Source: an uncultured Rhodanobacteraceae bacterium (GTDB lineage: Bacteria; Pseudomonadota; Gammaproteobacteria; Xanthomonadales; SZUA-5). From it: 26,723 bases of DNA. The notes beneath the pieces are model-generated. The model was not told the origin of the DNA. It did not search any database and was given only the letters and a program-made list of their open reading frames with translations. Positions within the stretch are counted from its first letter, which is position 1, and each line of letters opens with the position of its first letter. Positions 6,367 to 14,303 of this stretch are shown piece after piece. A program made the position numbers and the translations under genes. Location of the stretch: positions 1-26,723 of the forward strand of contig CALEZI010000190.1 of the NCBI GenBank assembly GCA_937928755.1. Reading direction: 5' to 3'.

Positions 6367-7512
6367 CTAGAGAAAACACCCAGTGGTGTCGTTGAGAAAG
6401 CGAAATCCGAGCTCGCTGGCGTACACCCGGTCGTGACGCTGTTCCAGCAATCCGCGTGAAAGCGCCAGGGAATATCCGGCTTGATCTTCCAGCCGTTGTC
6501 CGGTGCGCGCGACGAAGTCGGCGACGGCGAAACCCTCGCGCAAGCGCAGTGCGTTGAGCATGAATTCGAAGGCGACTTCGCGCGGGTCGACGTCGCGCTG
6601 CTCGATCAATGCGGCGCTGCTGCCCGCGGTCTTCAGGTACAACGACGGCGTTCGCTGGCGGGCGCGGCGACGAATGCCGGCGGCGGACGAATACTTGGCG
6701 TGCGCCCCGGCGCCGATCGCGAGGTAATCGCCGAACGACCAGTAGTTGAGGTTGTGGCGGGATCGCCGCCCCGCGGTTGCGTAGGCCGAAACTTCGTACT
6801 GCTGGAATGCGCCGGCAGAGAGCAGCGGCTGGCAGGCCTCGAGCATGTCCACCAGAACATCGTCGTCGGGAAGGTCCGGCGGCGGCGTGCGCGCGAACAC
6901 GGTCTGCGGCTCCAGCGTGAGCTGGTAATGCGACAGGTGTTCCGGCGCAAGTTCGAGCGCACAACGCAGATCGGTCAGCGCCTGCTCGATCGACTGCCCG
7001 GGCAGGCCGTACATCAGATCGAGATTGATGTTGTCGAAACCGGCCGCACGCGCCAACCGGTAAGCCTGACGCGCCTCGTCGCCGCCGTGGATGCGCCCCA
7101 GCCGGGCCAACTTGGTGTCGTCGAAGCTCTGAACGCCAAACGACAGGCGATTGACGCCCGCGGCGAGGTACGCCTCGAAACGATCGAACTCGGCGGTTCC
7201 GGGGTTGGTTTCCAGCGTGACTTCGCAGGCCGCCGCCAATTCGAGGCGTGCGCGCACCGCATCGAGGATGCGCCGGATCGCCTTGCCCGAAAACAGGCTC
7301 GGCGTACCGCCGCCGAAGAAGATCGACTGCAGCGGTCGTCCCAGTGCGAACGGCCGTTCCAGTTCGAGGTCGGCGATCAGCGCATCGACATAGGCAGCTT
7401 CCGGCAACAGCGTCGGGCGCTGATGCGAGTTGAAGTCGCAGTAGGGGCACTTGCGCACGCACCAGGGCACGTGCACGTAAAGCGACAGTGGGACTGCCGC
7501 GGGGTCGATCAC
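6367..7512 (-). CDS. hemW: HemW, radical-SAM heme chaperone (coproporphyrinogen oxidase-like)
   Basis: 381 residues from a GTG at 7512 that overlaps the rdgB stop in the sequence GTGA, which indicates translational coupling. The radical SAM cluster motif CVRKCPYCDF (C18, C22, C25; CxxxCxxC) is followed by FFGGGTPSLF, ETNPGT, NRLSFGVQSFDD and LDLMYGLPGQ, all standard for the HemN/HemW family. HemW proteins have one more Cys after the cluster motif missing compared with true HemN; here CPYCDF rather than the CxxxCxxCxC of HemN supports HemW, which inserts heme into respiratory proteins. The C-terminal HemN domain (ALRLREGF) is complete. The gene order rph-rdgB-hemW is conserved in gammaproteobacteria. 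Confidence 0.93.
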   Translation of the reverse strand: MIDPAAVPLSLYVHVPWCVRKCPYCDFNSHQRPTLLPEAAYVDALIADLELERPFALGRPLQSIFFGGGTPSLFSGKAIRRILDAVRARLELAAACEVTLETNPGTAEFDRFEAYLAAGVNRLSFGVQSFDDTKLARLGRIHGGDEARQAYRLARAAGFDNINLDLMYGLPGQSIEQALTDLRCALELAPEHLSHYQLTLEPQTVFARTPPPDLPDDDVLVDMLEACQPLLSAGAFQQYEVSAYATAGRRSRHNLNYWSFGDYLAIGAGAHAKYSSAAGIRRRARQRTPSLYLKTAGSSAALIEQRDVDPREVAFEFMLNALRLREGFAVADFVARTGQRLEDQAGYSLALSRGLLEQRHDRVYASELGFRFLNDTTGCFL

Positions 7513-8117
7513 GACATCGGCCGGCCCAGCCGCGCGCGCAACGAACGCAGCGCCTGCCCCCGATGACTGACCGCGTTCTTCTGCTCGGCAGTGAGCTCGG
7601 CAGCACTGCGGCCGCTGGCGGCGTCGAGGAACACCGGGTCGTAGCCGAAACCGCCGGCGCCGCGCGGCACGCGCAGCAGACGGCCTTTCCAGATGCCTTC
7701 GGCGATCAACGGCATCGGATCGTCGGCGCTGCGCAACATCACGATCACGCAGACGAAACGGCATGCCCGCGCTGCCCCTTCCAGCGCTTCGGACCTGGCC
7801 AACAGTTGGCGGATGTTCGCCGCATCGCCGGCACCGGGACCGGCATAACGCGCGCTCAACACCCCGGGCTCGCCGGCGAGAGCGTCAACCACCAGTCCGC
7901 TGTCATCGGCGAGCGCCGGCAAACCGGTCGCCGCCGCAACGTGGCGAGCCTTGATCAAGGCATTTTCGACGAAGGTGGTGGCGCTCTCCTCGGGCTCGCC
8001 GAGGGCGAAGTCGGCCGCGCTGCGCAGTCGCCAGGGCAGATCGGCCAACAGCTCGCGCAGCTCGGCGAGTTTGCCGGCGTTATGGCTGGCGAGCACCAGA
8101 TCGCGTACTTCAGTCAC
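7509..8117 (-). CDS. rdgB: RdgB, XTP/dITP pyrophosphatase
   Basis: 202 residues. It hydrolyses non-canonical purine nucleoside triphosphates (dITP, XTP) to the monophosphate and pyrophosphate, keeping them out of DNA. Motifs: LVLASHNAGKLAEL (8-21), ADDSGLVVDAL, SARYAGP, GFGYDPVF and SHRGQALRSL, as in the whole Ham1/RdgB family. The start is the GTG at 8117, directly preceding the conserved N-terminus (VTEVRDLVLASHN); it overlaps the end of rph by 8 bp (GTGACTGA). The length is normal. It is coupled to hemW downstream by a GTGA overlap. Confidence 0.96.
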   Translation of the reverse strand: MTEVRDLVLASHNAGKLAELRELLADLPWRLRSAADFALGEPEESATTFVENALIKARHVAAATGLPALADDSGLVVDALAGEPGVLSARYAGPGAGDAANIRQLLARSEALEGAARACRFVCVIVMLRSADDPMPLIAEGIWKGRLLRVPRGAGGFGYDPVFLDAASGRSAAELTAEQKNAVSHRGQALRSLRARLGRPMS

Positions 8118-8838
8118 GCGCCAACGCCTCGCGCTGCGCGGCGTGCAGCTCGCTGGCGCCCTTGCGCGCCAGCGCCAGCATTGCCTCCAATTCGTCGTGA
8201 CGGAATGCGTGGCCCTCGGCCGTGCCCTGCAGTTCGATGAAACCGAGCGCATCGTTCATGACGATGTTCATGTCGGTCTCGCAGTCCGAGTCCTCGGCGT
8301 AATCGAGATCGAGCACCGGCTGGCTCTTCCAGATGCCGACCGACACCGCGGCCACCTGACCATGGATCGGGTCCTTGCCGATGATCCGATCGCGCCGCAG
8401 TTTGCGCGTGGCATCCACCAGCGCCACGAAAGCGCCGGTGATCGCCGCGGTGCGAGTTCCGCCGTCGGCCTGCAGTACATCGCAGTCGAGCACGATCTGG
8501 CGCTCGCCGAGCGCGCGTCGGTCGACCACCGCGCGCAGCGAGCGGCCGATCAACCGCTGGATCTCGTGAGTGCGCCCGCTCGGCCCGCCCTTGCCCGATT
8601 CGCGCTGCGTGCGTGTGTGGGTTGCCCGCGGCAGCATGCTGTACTCGGCCGTGACCCAGCCTTCGCCGGTCCCGCGCAACCACGGCGGCGGCCGCTCGTC
8701 GACACTGGCGGTGCACAACACGCGCGTATGGCCGAAGCTGACCAACACCGAACCTTCGGCGTGGCGTGTGTAGTGGCGTTCGAAACTCACCGGGCGCATC
8801 TCATCCGGCTTGCGCGCGCTGGGGCGGGTAACAGTCAT
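8110..8838 (-). CDS. rph: Ribonuclease PH
   Basis: 242 residues, normal for the family. A phosphorolytic 3'-5' exoribonuclease that trims tRNA precursors and degrades structured RNA. The N-terminus RPSARKPDEMRPVSFERHYT, the conserved GSVLVSFGHTRVLCTASV, EYSMLPRATHTRTQRE, GRTHEIQRLIGRSLR, the catalytic DLDYAEDSDCETDMNIVM and the final FRHDELEAMLALA are all as expected. The ATG at 8838 is chosen because the upstream part of the open frame has no RNase PH similarity and runs into repeat DNA. It is the first gene of the rph-rdgB-hemW-PLP lyase operon. Its upstream region is the minisatellite at 8914-9460, so the promoter must lie within about 75 bp or inside the repeat. Confidence 0.96.
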   Translation of the reverse strand: MTVTRPSARKPDEMRPVSFERHYTRHAEGSVLVSFGHTRVLCTASVDERPPPWLRGTGEGWVTAEYSMLPRATHTRTQRESGKGGPSGRTHEIQRLIGRSLRAVVDRRALGERQIVLDCDVLQADGGTRTAAITGAFVALVDATRKLRRDRIIGKDPIHGQVAAVSVGIWKSQPVLDLDYAEDSDCETDMNIVMNDALGFIELQGTAEGHAFRHDELEAMLALARKGASELHAAQREALARD

Positions 8839-8913
8839 CGAGGGGGTGGGCCTGTACAAAAAGTAGCTGGCAGCATAGCGTGGGGATGGTGAAGGCGCGG
8901 CTCGGTGCCAGAA

Positions 8914-9460
8914 GGGACACGGGAAGATGCACGCGTGACCTGAGCTCCTGGTGGGTCCAGATTCATCTGGACGCCTTTCGCCCGGCCGCCGGAGAAGCGT
9001 CCAGACAAGTCTGGACCCACAAGAGCCAGAGCGGGGCACGGGACACGGGACACGGGACACGGGACACGGGGAACGGGACACGGGAAGATGCAGGCGTGGC
9101 CTGAGCTCCTGGTGGGTCCAGATTCATCTGGACGCCTTTCGCCCGGCCACCGGAGAAGCATCCAGACAAGTCTGGACCCACAGGAGCCAGAGCGGGGCAC
9201 GGGACACGGGACACGGGACACGGGAAGATGCAGGCGTGGCCTGAGCTCCTGGTGGGTCCAGATTCATCTGGACGCCTTTCGCCCGACCGCCGGAGAAGCG
9301 TCCAGACAAGTCTGGACCCACAGGAGCCAGAGCGGGGCACGGGACACGGGAAGATGCAGGCATGGCCTGAGCTCCTGGTGGGTCCAGATTCATCTGGACG
9401 CCTTTCGCCCGGCCACCGGAGAAGCGTCCAGACAAGTCTGGACCCACAAGAGCCAGAGCG
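8914..9460. repeat. Minisatellite: four 113-bp palindromic units joined by GGGACAC heptamer arrays
   Basis: Four near-identical 113-bp units lie at 8921-9033, 9082-9194, 9222-9334 and 9348-9460. Between them are 48, 27 and 13 bp made of GGGCAC plus 6, 3 and 1 copies of the heptamer GGGACAC (one variant GGGGAAC); one GGGACAC also precedes unit 1. Each unit contains a nested dyad: outer arms GTGGGTCCAGA/TCTGGACCCAC and inner arms TCTGGACGC/GCGTCCAGA, closing over a GC-rich centre. In units 2 and 3 the outer stem extends further through GCTCCTG/CAGGAGC with one bulge. Unit variants are few and mostly in the central loop. The apparent open frames through it have no protein features. Unit 1-unit 4 divergence is low, consistent with recent duplication. 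Confidence 0.93.
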
Positions 9461-9497
9461 ATACGCGGGGCGCGCGTACCGTGCCCCCTGCCCCGAT

Positions 9498-10331
9498 TCA
9501 CAACCCGGGCCCGACCTCGCCGCACATCTTGCGGCGCAGGTCGGCATCGAGTTGCTCGTATTGCAGCTCGCAGGCGGCGAGGTCGCTGCCGTGATGCCGG
9601 GCCTCCCAGCCTTCGGTCAGCAGGTCCATCGGTGCGTCCGGGTCCACCGCGGCGGTGGGCACGCCGATGCTCAGCATTTGTCCGAACTTGCGCATCAGGC
9701 TGGCCGTCTCGTCCACCGTGCGCGGACGAAAGCCCGGCAGCAGGCCGTTGTCGCCATCCGGCAACATGGCGTCGATCGAGCGACCGCGGAAGGCTCTGCG
9801 GACGGGGGCATTTTCGCGCGCGATTTCGGCGGCAATCTGTGCGCGTTGCGCTTCGAAGCCGACATCCGGCAGCGGCGCCTCGACGTATTCGACGTCTGGC
9901 GCGTCCGGAGCGGCATCGAGGCTCGGCGACGGCGGCTCAGTCATTCGGCGCTGCGGTCGCGGCAACGGCGCCGCAACGACCTCCACCGACGGCGCAGGCT
10001 CAGGCGACGCGGGCGGGCTGGGGGGTTGCTCGTCGGGTTGGTACAACTGGACGGTGATCGCCGAGCGCACGTATTGCTGCGGCACCACCCGCGCGGTCAG
10101 CCACATCTGGGCGAAAACCAGGATGTGCAGCACCAGCGTTCCGCTCAGGGCGACGATCCGCGCCAGCGACAACCGCCTGCTTCCTGTCAAGACAAACCGT
10201 CTACTGCGCACACTTGCCCCAGGTTCCGGGCCCGACCGGCGATCAGGCTGCGGCGAGCATGGCGACGACCGCAGCCGGCCGCGTTCGCTGGGGCTGAACG
10301 TCACGGTCCGGCGGTTGCCCTGTTCAGGCAA
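9498..10331 (-). CDS. Proline-rich single-span membrane protein, function unknown
   Basis: 277 residues in the longest frame, which opens at a TTG (10331); GTG codons further in (near 10304 or just before the hydrophobic segment) are equally possible, so the start is uncertain. There is one transmembrane segment (LSLARIVALSGTLVLHILVFAQMWLTARVV, about residues 54-83) with a basic cytoplasmic end, then a Pro/Ala/Glu-rich stretch (102-150), giving the overall layout of TonB-like or envelope-spanning adaptor proteins. The C-terminal 120 residues (helix with QRAQIAAEIARENAP, then an acidic region with two Cys) match no family I recognise; there is no TonB C-terminal motif. It stands alone between the minisatellite and the divergent ion-channel gene, with 110 bp to the latter. 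Confidence 0.65.
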   Translation of the reverse strand: MPEQGNRRTVTFSPSERGRLRSSPCSPQPDRRSGPEPGASVRSRRFVLTGSRRLSLARIVALSGTLVLHILVFAQMWLTARVVPQQYVRSAITVQLYQPDEQPPSPPASPEPAPSVEVVAAPLPRPQRRMTEPPSPSLDAAPDAPDVEYVEAPLPDVGFEAQRAQIAAEIARENAPVRRAFRGRSIDAMLPDGDNGLLPGFRPRTVDETASLMRKFGQMLSIGVPTAAVDPDAPMDLLTEGWEARHHGSDLAACELQYEQLDADLRRKMCGEVGPGL

Positions 10332-10441
10332 TTGCTACGGCGCATTCTTGTGCGCTTGTTCGCCGTTGGCGCGCGGCCGAGTCAGTTCAGCCGAACGCCG
10401 CACTGAGGCATGCTTGGCGCATCGCCACCACGCCCGTCGCC

Positions 10442-11257
10442 ATGAGCCCTGCCGCCACTGAAGCCGTCCCACCGACTGCGCTGCATCGCCTGCTCGAGTC
10501 GAAACGATTCCAGTACTTCATCATTGCGGTGATCGTGTTGAACGCGATCACCCTGGGTCTGGAGACCTATCCAGAGATCATGGCGCGCCACGAAAGCCTG
10601 CTGCACGGGCTCGACCGCGTCGCGCTGGCGATCTTCACCGTCGAGATCGCCATGAAGCTGAGCGCCTACCGGCTGCGCTTCTTCCGCGACCCGTGGAACG
10701 TGTTCGATTTCATCATCGTCGCCATCGCCCTGATTCCGGCCAGTGGGCCATTCGCGGTGCTCCGAGCGATGCGCATCCTGCGTGCGCTGCGCCTGATATC
10801 GATGATCAAGAGCATGCGTCGAGTGGTCGCCGCATTGCTCAGCGCGCTGCCCGGCATGGGTTCGATCGCCACGCTGCTGATCCTGGTGATGTATGTCGCC
10901 TCGGTGATGGGCACGAAACTGTTTGCCGAGGTCTCGCCGGTCTATTTCGGCAGCCTCGGCAAGACCCTGTTCACGCTGTTTCAGGTGATGACCATGGAGG
11001 GCTGGGCCGACATCGCCCGCGAGATCATGGAGAGCAAACCGTGGGCGTGGGTATTCTTCCTGGTCTTCATCCTGGTCAGCACCTTCACTGTGCTGAACCT
11101 GTTCATCGCCGTCGTGGTCAATGCGATGCAGGAAACCGTGGCGGCCGACATCAAGGCGGAGCAGGAGCTCGAAGCGCACGAGGCGCATGACGAGCGCGGA
11201 GCGATACTGCGGGAGCTGCGGGAACTGCGGGCAGCGGTGGAGCTTTTGAAGAAGTGA
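10442..11257 (+). CDS. Voltage-gated cation channel (bacterial NaChBac-type, one repeat, calcium-channel-like filter)
   Basis: 271 residues with the 6-TM fold of homotetrameric bacterial NaV/CaV channels. S1 about 23-42, S2 about 57-76 with the counter-charge E69, S3 about 86-99 with D89, and S4 with Arg every third residue (R108, R111, R114, R117, then K123, R126, R127). S5, a pore helix and S6 (202-228, with ending NLFIAVVVNAM) follow. The selectivity filter is TMEGWAD (184-190). NaChBac has TLESWAS; the Gly after Glu and the final Asp resemble calcium channels. The C-terminus (about 235-271) is an acidic/heptad helix expected to form the four-helix coiled coil. The stop codon lies inside the first unit of a downstream heptamer array. 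No good ribosome-binding site is seen at the ATG. Confidence 0.92.
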   Translation: MSPAATEAVPPTALHRLLESKRFQYFIIAVIVLNAITLGLETYPEIMARHESLLHGLDRVALAIFTVEIAMKLSAYRLRFFRDPWNVFDFIIVAIALIPASGPFAVLRAMRILRALRLISMIKSMRRVVAALLSALPGMGSIATLLILVMYVASVMGTKLFAEVSPVYFGSLGKTLFTLFQVMTMEGWADIAREIMESKPWAWVFFLVFILVSTFTVLNLFIAVVVNAMQETVAADIKAEQELEAHEAHDERGAILRELRELRAAVELLKK

Positions 11258-11288
11258 ATAGTGAATAGTGAATAGTGAGTAGTGAGTA
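11254..11288 (+). repeat. Heptamer array (GTGAATA, five units), left arm
   Basis: Five tandem 7-mers: three GTGAATA and two GTGAGTA. The first unit contains the TGA stop of the channel gene. The inverted counterpart is at 11444-11471. Confidence 0.9.
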
Positions 11289-11351
11289 AAATCCGGCGCG
11301 AGCGCGGGTCTTTCGCCGACCGTCGGGTTTTGACCGACGTGCAGACCACTC

Positions 11352-11371
11352 TCGCGCAAGCGCGCTCCTAC
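11352..11371 (-). repeat. REP-like element, GTAG type (degenerate)
   Basis: Minus strand reads GTAGGAGCGCGCTTGCGCGA: the GTAGGAGCG head, a short palindromic stem and a CGCGA-type end. It matches the shared plan of the copies at 11405 and 21843/21891, with a different stem sequence. It is located between the two heptamer arrays. Confidence 0.7.
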
Positions 11372-11404
11372 AGCCCCGAAATGTCCTGCGGCTTGGCAAG
11401 CCGA

Positions 11405-11428
11405 TCGCGACGTGCACGTCGCTCCTAC
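11405..11428 (-). repeat. REP-like element, GTAG type
   Basis: On the minus strand it starts GTAGGAGCGACGTGCACGTC and ends GCGA, with the stem GCGACGTGCACGTCGC a perfect palindrome. It differs by one base from the right arm at 21891-21914. Confidence 0.82.
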
Positions 11429-11443
11429 AACAGTGCCGGGTTT

Positions 11444-11471
11444 TATTCACTACTGACTAATCACTACTCAC
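11444..11471 (-). repeat. Heptamer array (GTGAATA family, four units), inverted right arm
   Basis: On the minus strand the units read GTGAGTA, GTGATTA, GTCAGTA and GTGAATA. They are inverted relative to 11254-11288 and could pair with it over the 155-bp spacer. It ends 7 bp before the uvrD start codon and takes the place of a normal ribosome-binding site there. Confidence 0.85.
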
Positions 11472-11478
11472 TGACCCA

Positions 11479-13683
11479 ATGGACATCTCCCACCTGATCG
11501 ACGGCCTCAACGCCGCCCAGCGCGAAGTGGTCACGGCGCCGCCGGGACATCTACTGGTGCTGGCGGGTGCCGGTTCCGGCAAGACCCGCGTGCTGACGCA
11601 GCGCATTGCCTGGCTGGTCGAGGTGGAGAACGTGTGGCCGCACGCGATCCTCGCGGTGACTTTCACCAACAAGGCGGCCGCCGAGATGCGCGCGCGCTGC
11701 GAGCGGCTGCTGAACCGGCCGACGCAGGGCCTGTGGATCGGCACTTTTCACGGCCTCGCGCATCGCTTGCTGCGTTTGCACTGGCGCGAGGCGGGCCTGC
11801 TTGAGACCTTCCAGATCCTCGACTCGGACGACCAGCAGCGGCTGATCAAGCGCGTGATCGCCGACCAGGGCCTGGATGACGCACGCTTCCAGGCGAAGCA
11901 GGGTGGCTGGCTGATCAACGCGTGGAAGGACGAGGGCAAGCGCCCGCGCGACATCGATCCCGGCGACAACCCCGACCTCAAGCGCTGGATCGATGTCTAC
12001 ATCGCGTACGAGGCCACCTGCCAGCGGCAGGGCCTGGTCGACTTTGCCGAGATCCTGCTGCGCAGCCATGAGTTGTGGTTGACCCAACCGGCGCTGCTGG
12101 AACATTACCGGCGCCGCTTCAGCCATCTGCTGGTCGACGAGTTCCAGGACACCAATACCATCCAGTACGCCTGGATCCGCATGCTGGCCGGCAGCAGCGG
12201 CCAGGTGTTCGCGGTCGGCGACGACGACCAGTCGATCTACAGCTGGCGCGGCGCGCGGGTCGCCAACATGCAGGCCTACATCCGCGATTTCCCGGCGGTG
12301 ACCACCATCCGCCTGGAACAGAATTACCGCTCCACCGCCACCATCCTCGCCGCCGCCAACGCGGTGATTGCGCGCAACCGCGAGCGCCTGGGCAAGGAGC
12401 TGTGGACCTCCGCCGGCCAGGGCGAGCCGATCCAGGTCTATGCCGCCTACAACGAGCAGGACGAAGCGCGTTACGTTATCGAGCGCATCCGCAGGGCGGT
12501 TGGCGAGGACCTGCGCCGCAGCGAAATCGCCATCCTCTACCGCGCCAACGCGCTGTCGCGGGTGTTCGAGGAAGAGCTGATCCGTCACAGCATCGCCTAT
12601 CGCGTTTATGGCGGACTGCGCTTCTTCGAGCGCGCCGAAATCAAGGATGCCCTCGCCTACCTGCGCCTGCTCGCCAATCCGGCCGACGATGGCGCGTTCG
12701 AGCGCGTGGTGGCGACACCGCCGCGTGGCGTCGGCGACAAGACGCTCGAGGATCTGCGCGGCGCCGCGCGCGCCGCCGGCACTTCGCTGCTGACCGCGGC
12801 GATGGAATCGGTGCGCGCAGGCAGCATCAAGGGCCGCGCGCGCAGCGGGCTCGAGTCGCTCGGCGCACTGTTCGACAGCCTCAGTCCAGCGTCCCAACCC
12901 GAAGCGCAACGCGACGCTGTGCGCCTGCACGAACGCCTGGAACAGCTGATCGAGCGCAGCGGCCTGCGCACGTTTTATGAAGCGCAAGGCAAACACGACG
13001 CCGATTCACGCGTCGCCAACCTCGACGAATTGATCTCGGTGGCCCGCGAATTCGTGCTCAGCGCCGACGACGAGGCTGCCGGCATCGATGAAATGGCGGC
13101 CTTCCTCAGCTACGCCGCACTGGAAGCCGGCGAAGGCCAGGGCGAGGCCTGGGACGATTGCGTGCAGTTGATGACTCTGCATTCCGCCAAGGGCCTGGAG
13201 TTCCCGTGCGTGTTCCTGGTCGGCATGGAAGATGGACTGTTTCCGAGCCAGCGCGCCATCGATGAGGGCGGCAATGCGCAACTCGAGGAAGAACGTCGAC
13301 TCGCCTACGTCGGCATCACCCGCGCGCGCCGCCAATTGACCCTGAGTTATGCCGAGTCGCGACGCCTGCGCGGTCAGGAGACGTACAACCGGCCATCGCG
13401 CTTCCTCGCCGAGATTCCGCGCAATACCATGGTCGAAGTGCGCCCGCGCGCCCAACTCACGCGCCCGGCCAGCTTCGGCGCCCGCGCGCGGGTCGCCAGC
13501 GACGACTGGGGCGACCAGCCGGCGATCGGCCTCGGCACGCGCGTCAACCATCCGCAGTACGGAGATGGCGTGGTCACCGGCGCCGAGGGCCACGGCAACC
13601 ACGTGCGCGTCCAGGTGAACTTCGAGGACGTAGGCAGCAAGTGGCTGGTGCTGGCGTATGCGAATCTGGTGGTGTTGGGCTGA
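11479..13683 (+). CDS. uvrD: DNA helicase II (UvrD)
   Basis: 734 residues, close to the 720 of E. coli UvrD. An SF1A 3'-5' DNA helicase in nucleotide excision and mismatch repair. The N-terminus MDISHLIDGLNAAQREVV matches UvrD rather than Rep. Motifs in order: Walker A AGAGSGKTRVL (29-39), AVTFTNKAAAEM, Walker B LLVDEFQDTN, GDDDQSIYSWRGA, LEQNYRSTATIL, TLHSAKGLEFPCVFLVGMED, and LAYVGITRARRQL. The C-terminal Tudor-like tail (GTRVNHPQYGDGVV ... SKWLVLAYANLVVLG), which contacts RNA polymerase and UvrB in UvrD proteins, is complete. The translation start has no clear Shine-Dalgarno. Expression may depend on the repeat-filled leader upstream (11258-11478). Confidence 0.96.
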   Translation: MDISHLIDGLNAAQREVVTAPPGHLLVLAGAGSGKTRVLTQRIAWLVEVENVWPHAILAVTFTNKAAAEMRARCERLLNRPTQGLWIGTFHGLAHRLLRLHWREAGLLETFQILDSDDQQRLIKRVIADQGLDDARFQAKQGGWLINAWKDEGKRPRDIDPGDNPDLKRWIDVYIAYEATCQRQGLVDFAEILLRSHELWLTQPALLEHYRRRFSHLLVDEFQDTNTIQYAWIRMLAGSSGQVFAVGDDDQSIYSWRGARVANMQAYIRDFPAVTTIRLEQNYRSTATILAAANAVIARNRERLGKELWTSAGQGEPIQVYAAYNEQDEARYVIERIRRAVGEDLRRSEIAILYRANALSRVFEEELIRHSIAYRVYGGLRFFERAEIKDALAYLRLLANPADDGAFERVVATPPRGVGDKTLEDLRGAARAAGTSLLTAAMESVRAGSIKGRARSGLESLGALFDSLSPASQPEAQRDAVRLHERLEQLIERSGLRTFYEAQGKHDADSRVANLDELISVAREFVLSADDEAAGIDEMAAFLSYAALEAGEGQGEAWDDCVQLMTLHSAKGLEFPCVFLVGMEDGLFPSQRAIDEGGNAQLEEERRLAYVGITRARRQLTLSYAESRRLRGQETYNRPSRFLAEIPRNTMVEVRPRAQLTRPASFGARARVASDDWGDQPAIGLGTRVNHPQYGDGVVTGAEGHGNHVRVQVNFEDVGSKWLVLAYANLVVLG

Positions 13684-13788
13684 GCGACAGGCGCCGCCGC
13701 GTATCATCGCGGAGAAGCGCAAGCGCCGGTCCTGGCGCGGCGCGCGCTCCGCAACTTTGCGTTGCGACCGATCTGGACCCACTATCCC

Positions 13789-14265
13789 ATGCGCCATTGC
13801 ATCGTGCTCGTCCTGCTGATCGTTGCCCTGGCTGCCGACGCCAAGGTCTATACCTGGACCGACGCCAACGGGGTGGTGCACTACACGGATCGCGCCATTG
13901 GTCCGGACGACGCGCAGCTGGTCAAGGGTGTCGAAGCGGCGCCCAAGCCCGTGATTCCGGAGGAACCGCTGAAAATCAGTGCGGCGGAGTTGCAGGGGAC
14001 CTGGTGCGAATTCGAGGTCTCCTCCGAGCGCGGCAGCAACGACGCGGTGAGCAAACGCGTCGAATGGGTTTTTCGCGGCAGTACGCTGACCTATCGCGAC
14101 CTGGCGACGGGTCGCGCGGTGGAAGGCCAGTACCGCGTGGAAGGCCAGCAGATCGTGTCCGACAAGGCAGCCATGGGCAATCGCACCGTGCGCAAGTTCG
14201 ACGACGACGGCATGGAACAGAGCGACCTGAACGCCTATTACCGCTTGCGCCGCGGCCACTGCTGA
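13789..14265 (+). CDS. DUF4124-type exported protein
   Basis: 158 residues from the ATG at 13789; the frame is open to a TTG at 13762, but the ATG begins a clean signal peptide (MRHCIVLVLLIVALAADA). Right after the cleavage site comes KVYTWTDANGVVHYTDRA, the signature of DUF4124, a short beta domain common in secreted proteins of gammaproteobacteria. The rest (about 65-158) is a beta-rich domain with one Cys near its start (GTWCEF) and one at the end (RRGHC), possibly a disulfide pair, and repeats of the kind YRVEGQQIV. No function is known. It is followed 38 bp later by the gamma-carbonic anhydrase gene, so co-transcription is plausible. Confidence 0.78.
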   Translation: MRHCIVLVLLIVALAADAKVYTWTDANGVVHYTDRAIGPDDAQLVKGVEAAPKPVIPEEPLKISAAELQGTWCEFEVSSERGSNDAVSKRVEWVFRGSTLTYRDLATGRAVEGQYRVEGQQIVSDKAAMGNRTVRKFDDDGMEQSDLNAYYRLRRGHC

Positions 14266-14303
14266 GTATCGTCTGGCGACCCCGACCTGACCCGGCATTC
14301 CTG

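Noticed and set aside
5198..7606. A single 802-residue protein covering hemW and the PLP lyase
   Set aside because: Only the last 384 codons (from the ATG at 6352) carry family motifs; the rest is the wrong frame of hemW.
8963..9594. Open frames of 100-200 codons through the minisatellite on both strands
   Set aside because: They arise because the 113-bp units repeat in several frames; the predicted proteins are repeats of WTHKSQS or LVGPDSSGR-like text with no start site or homologous domain.
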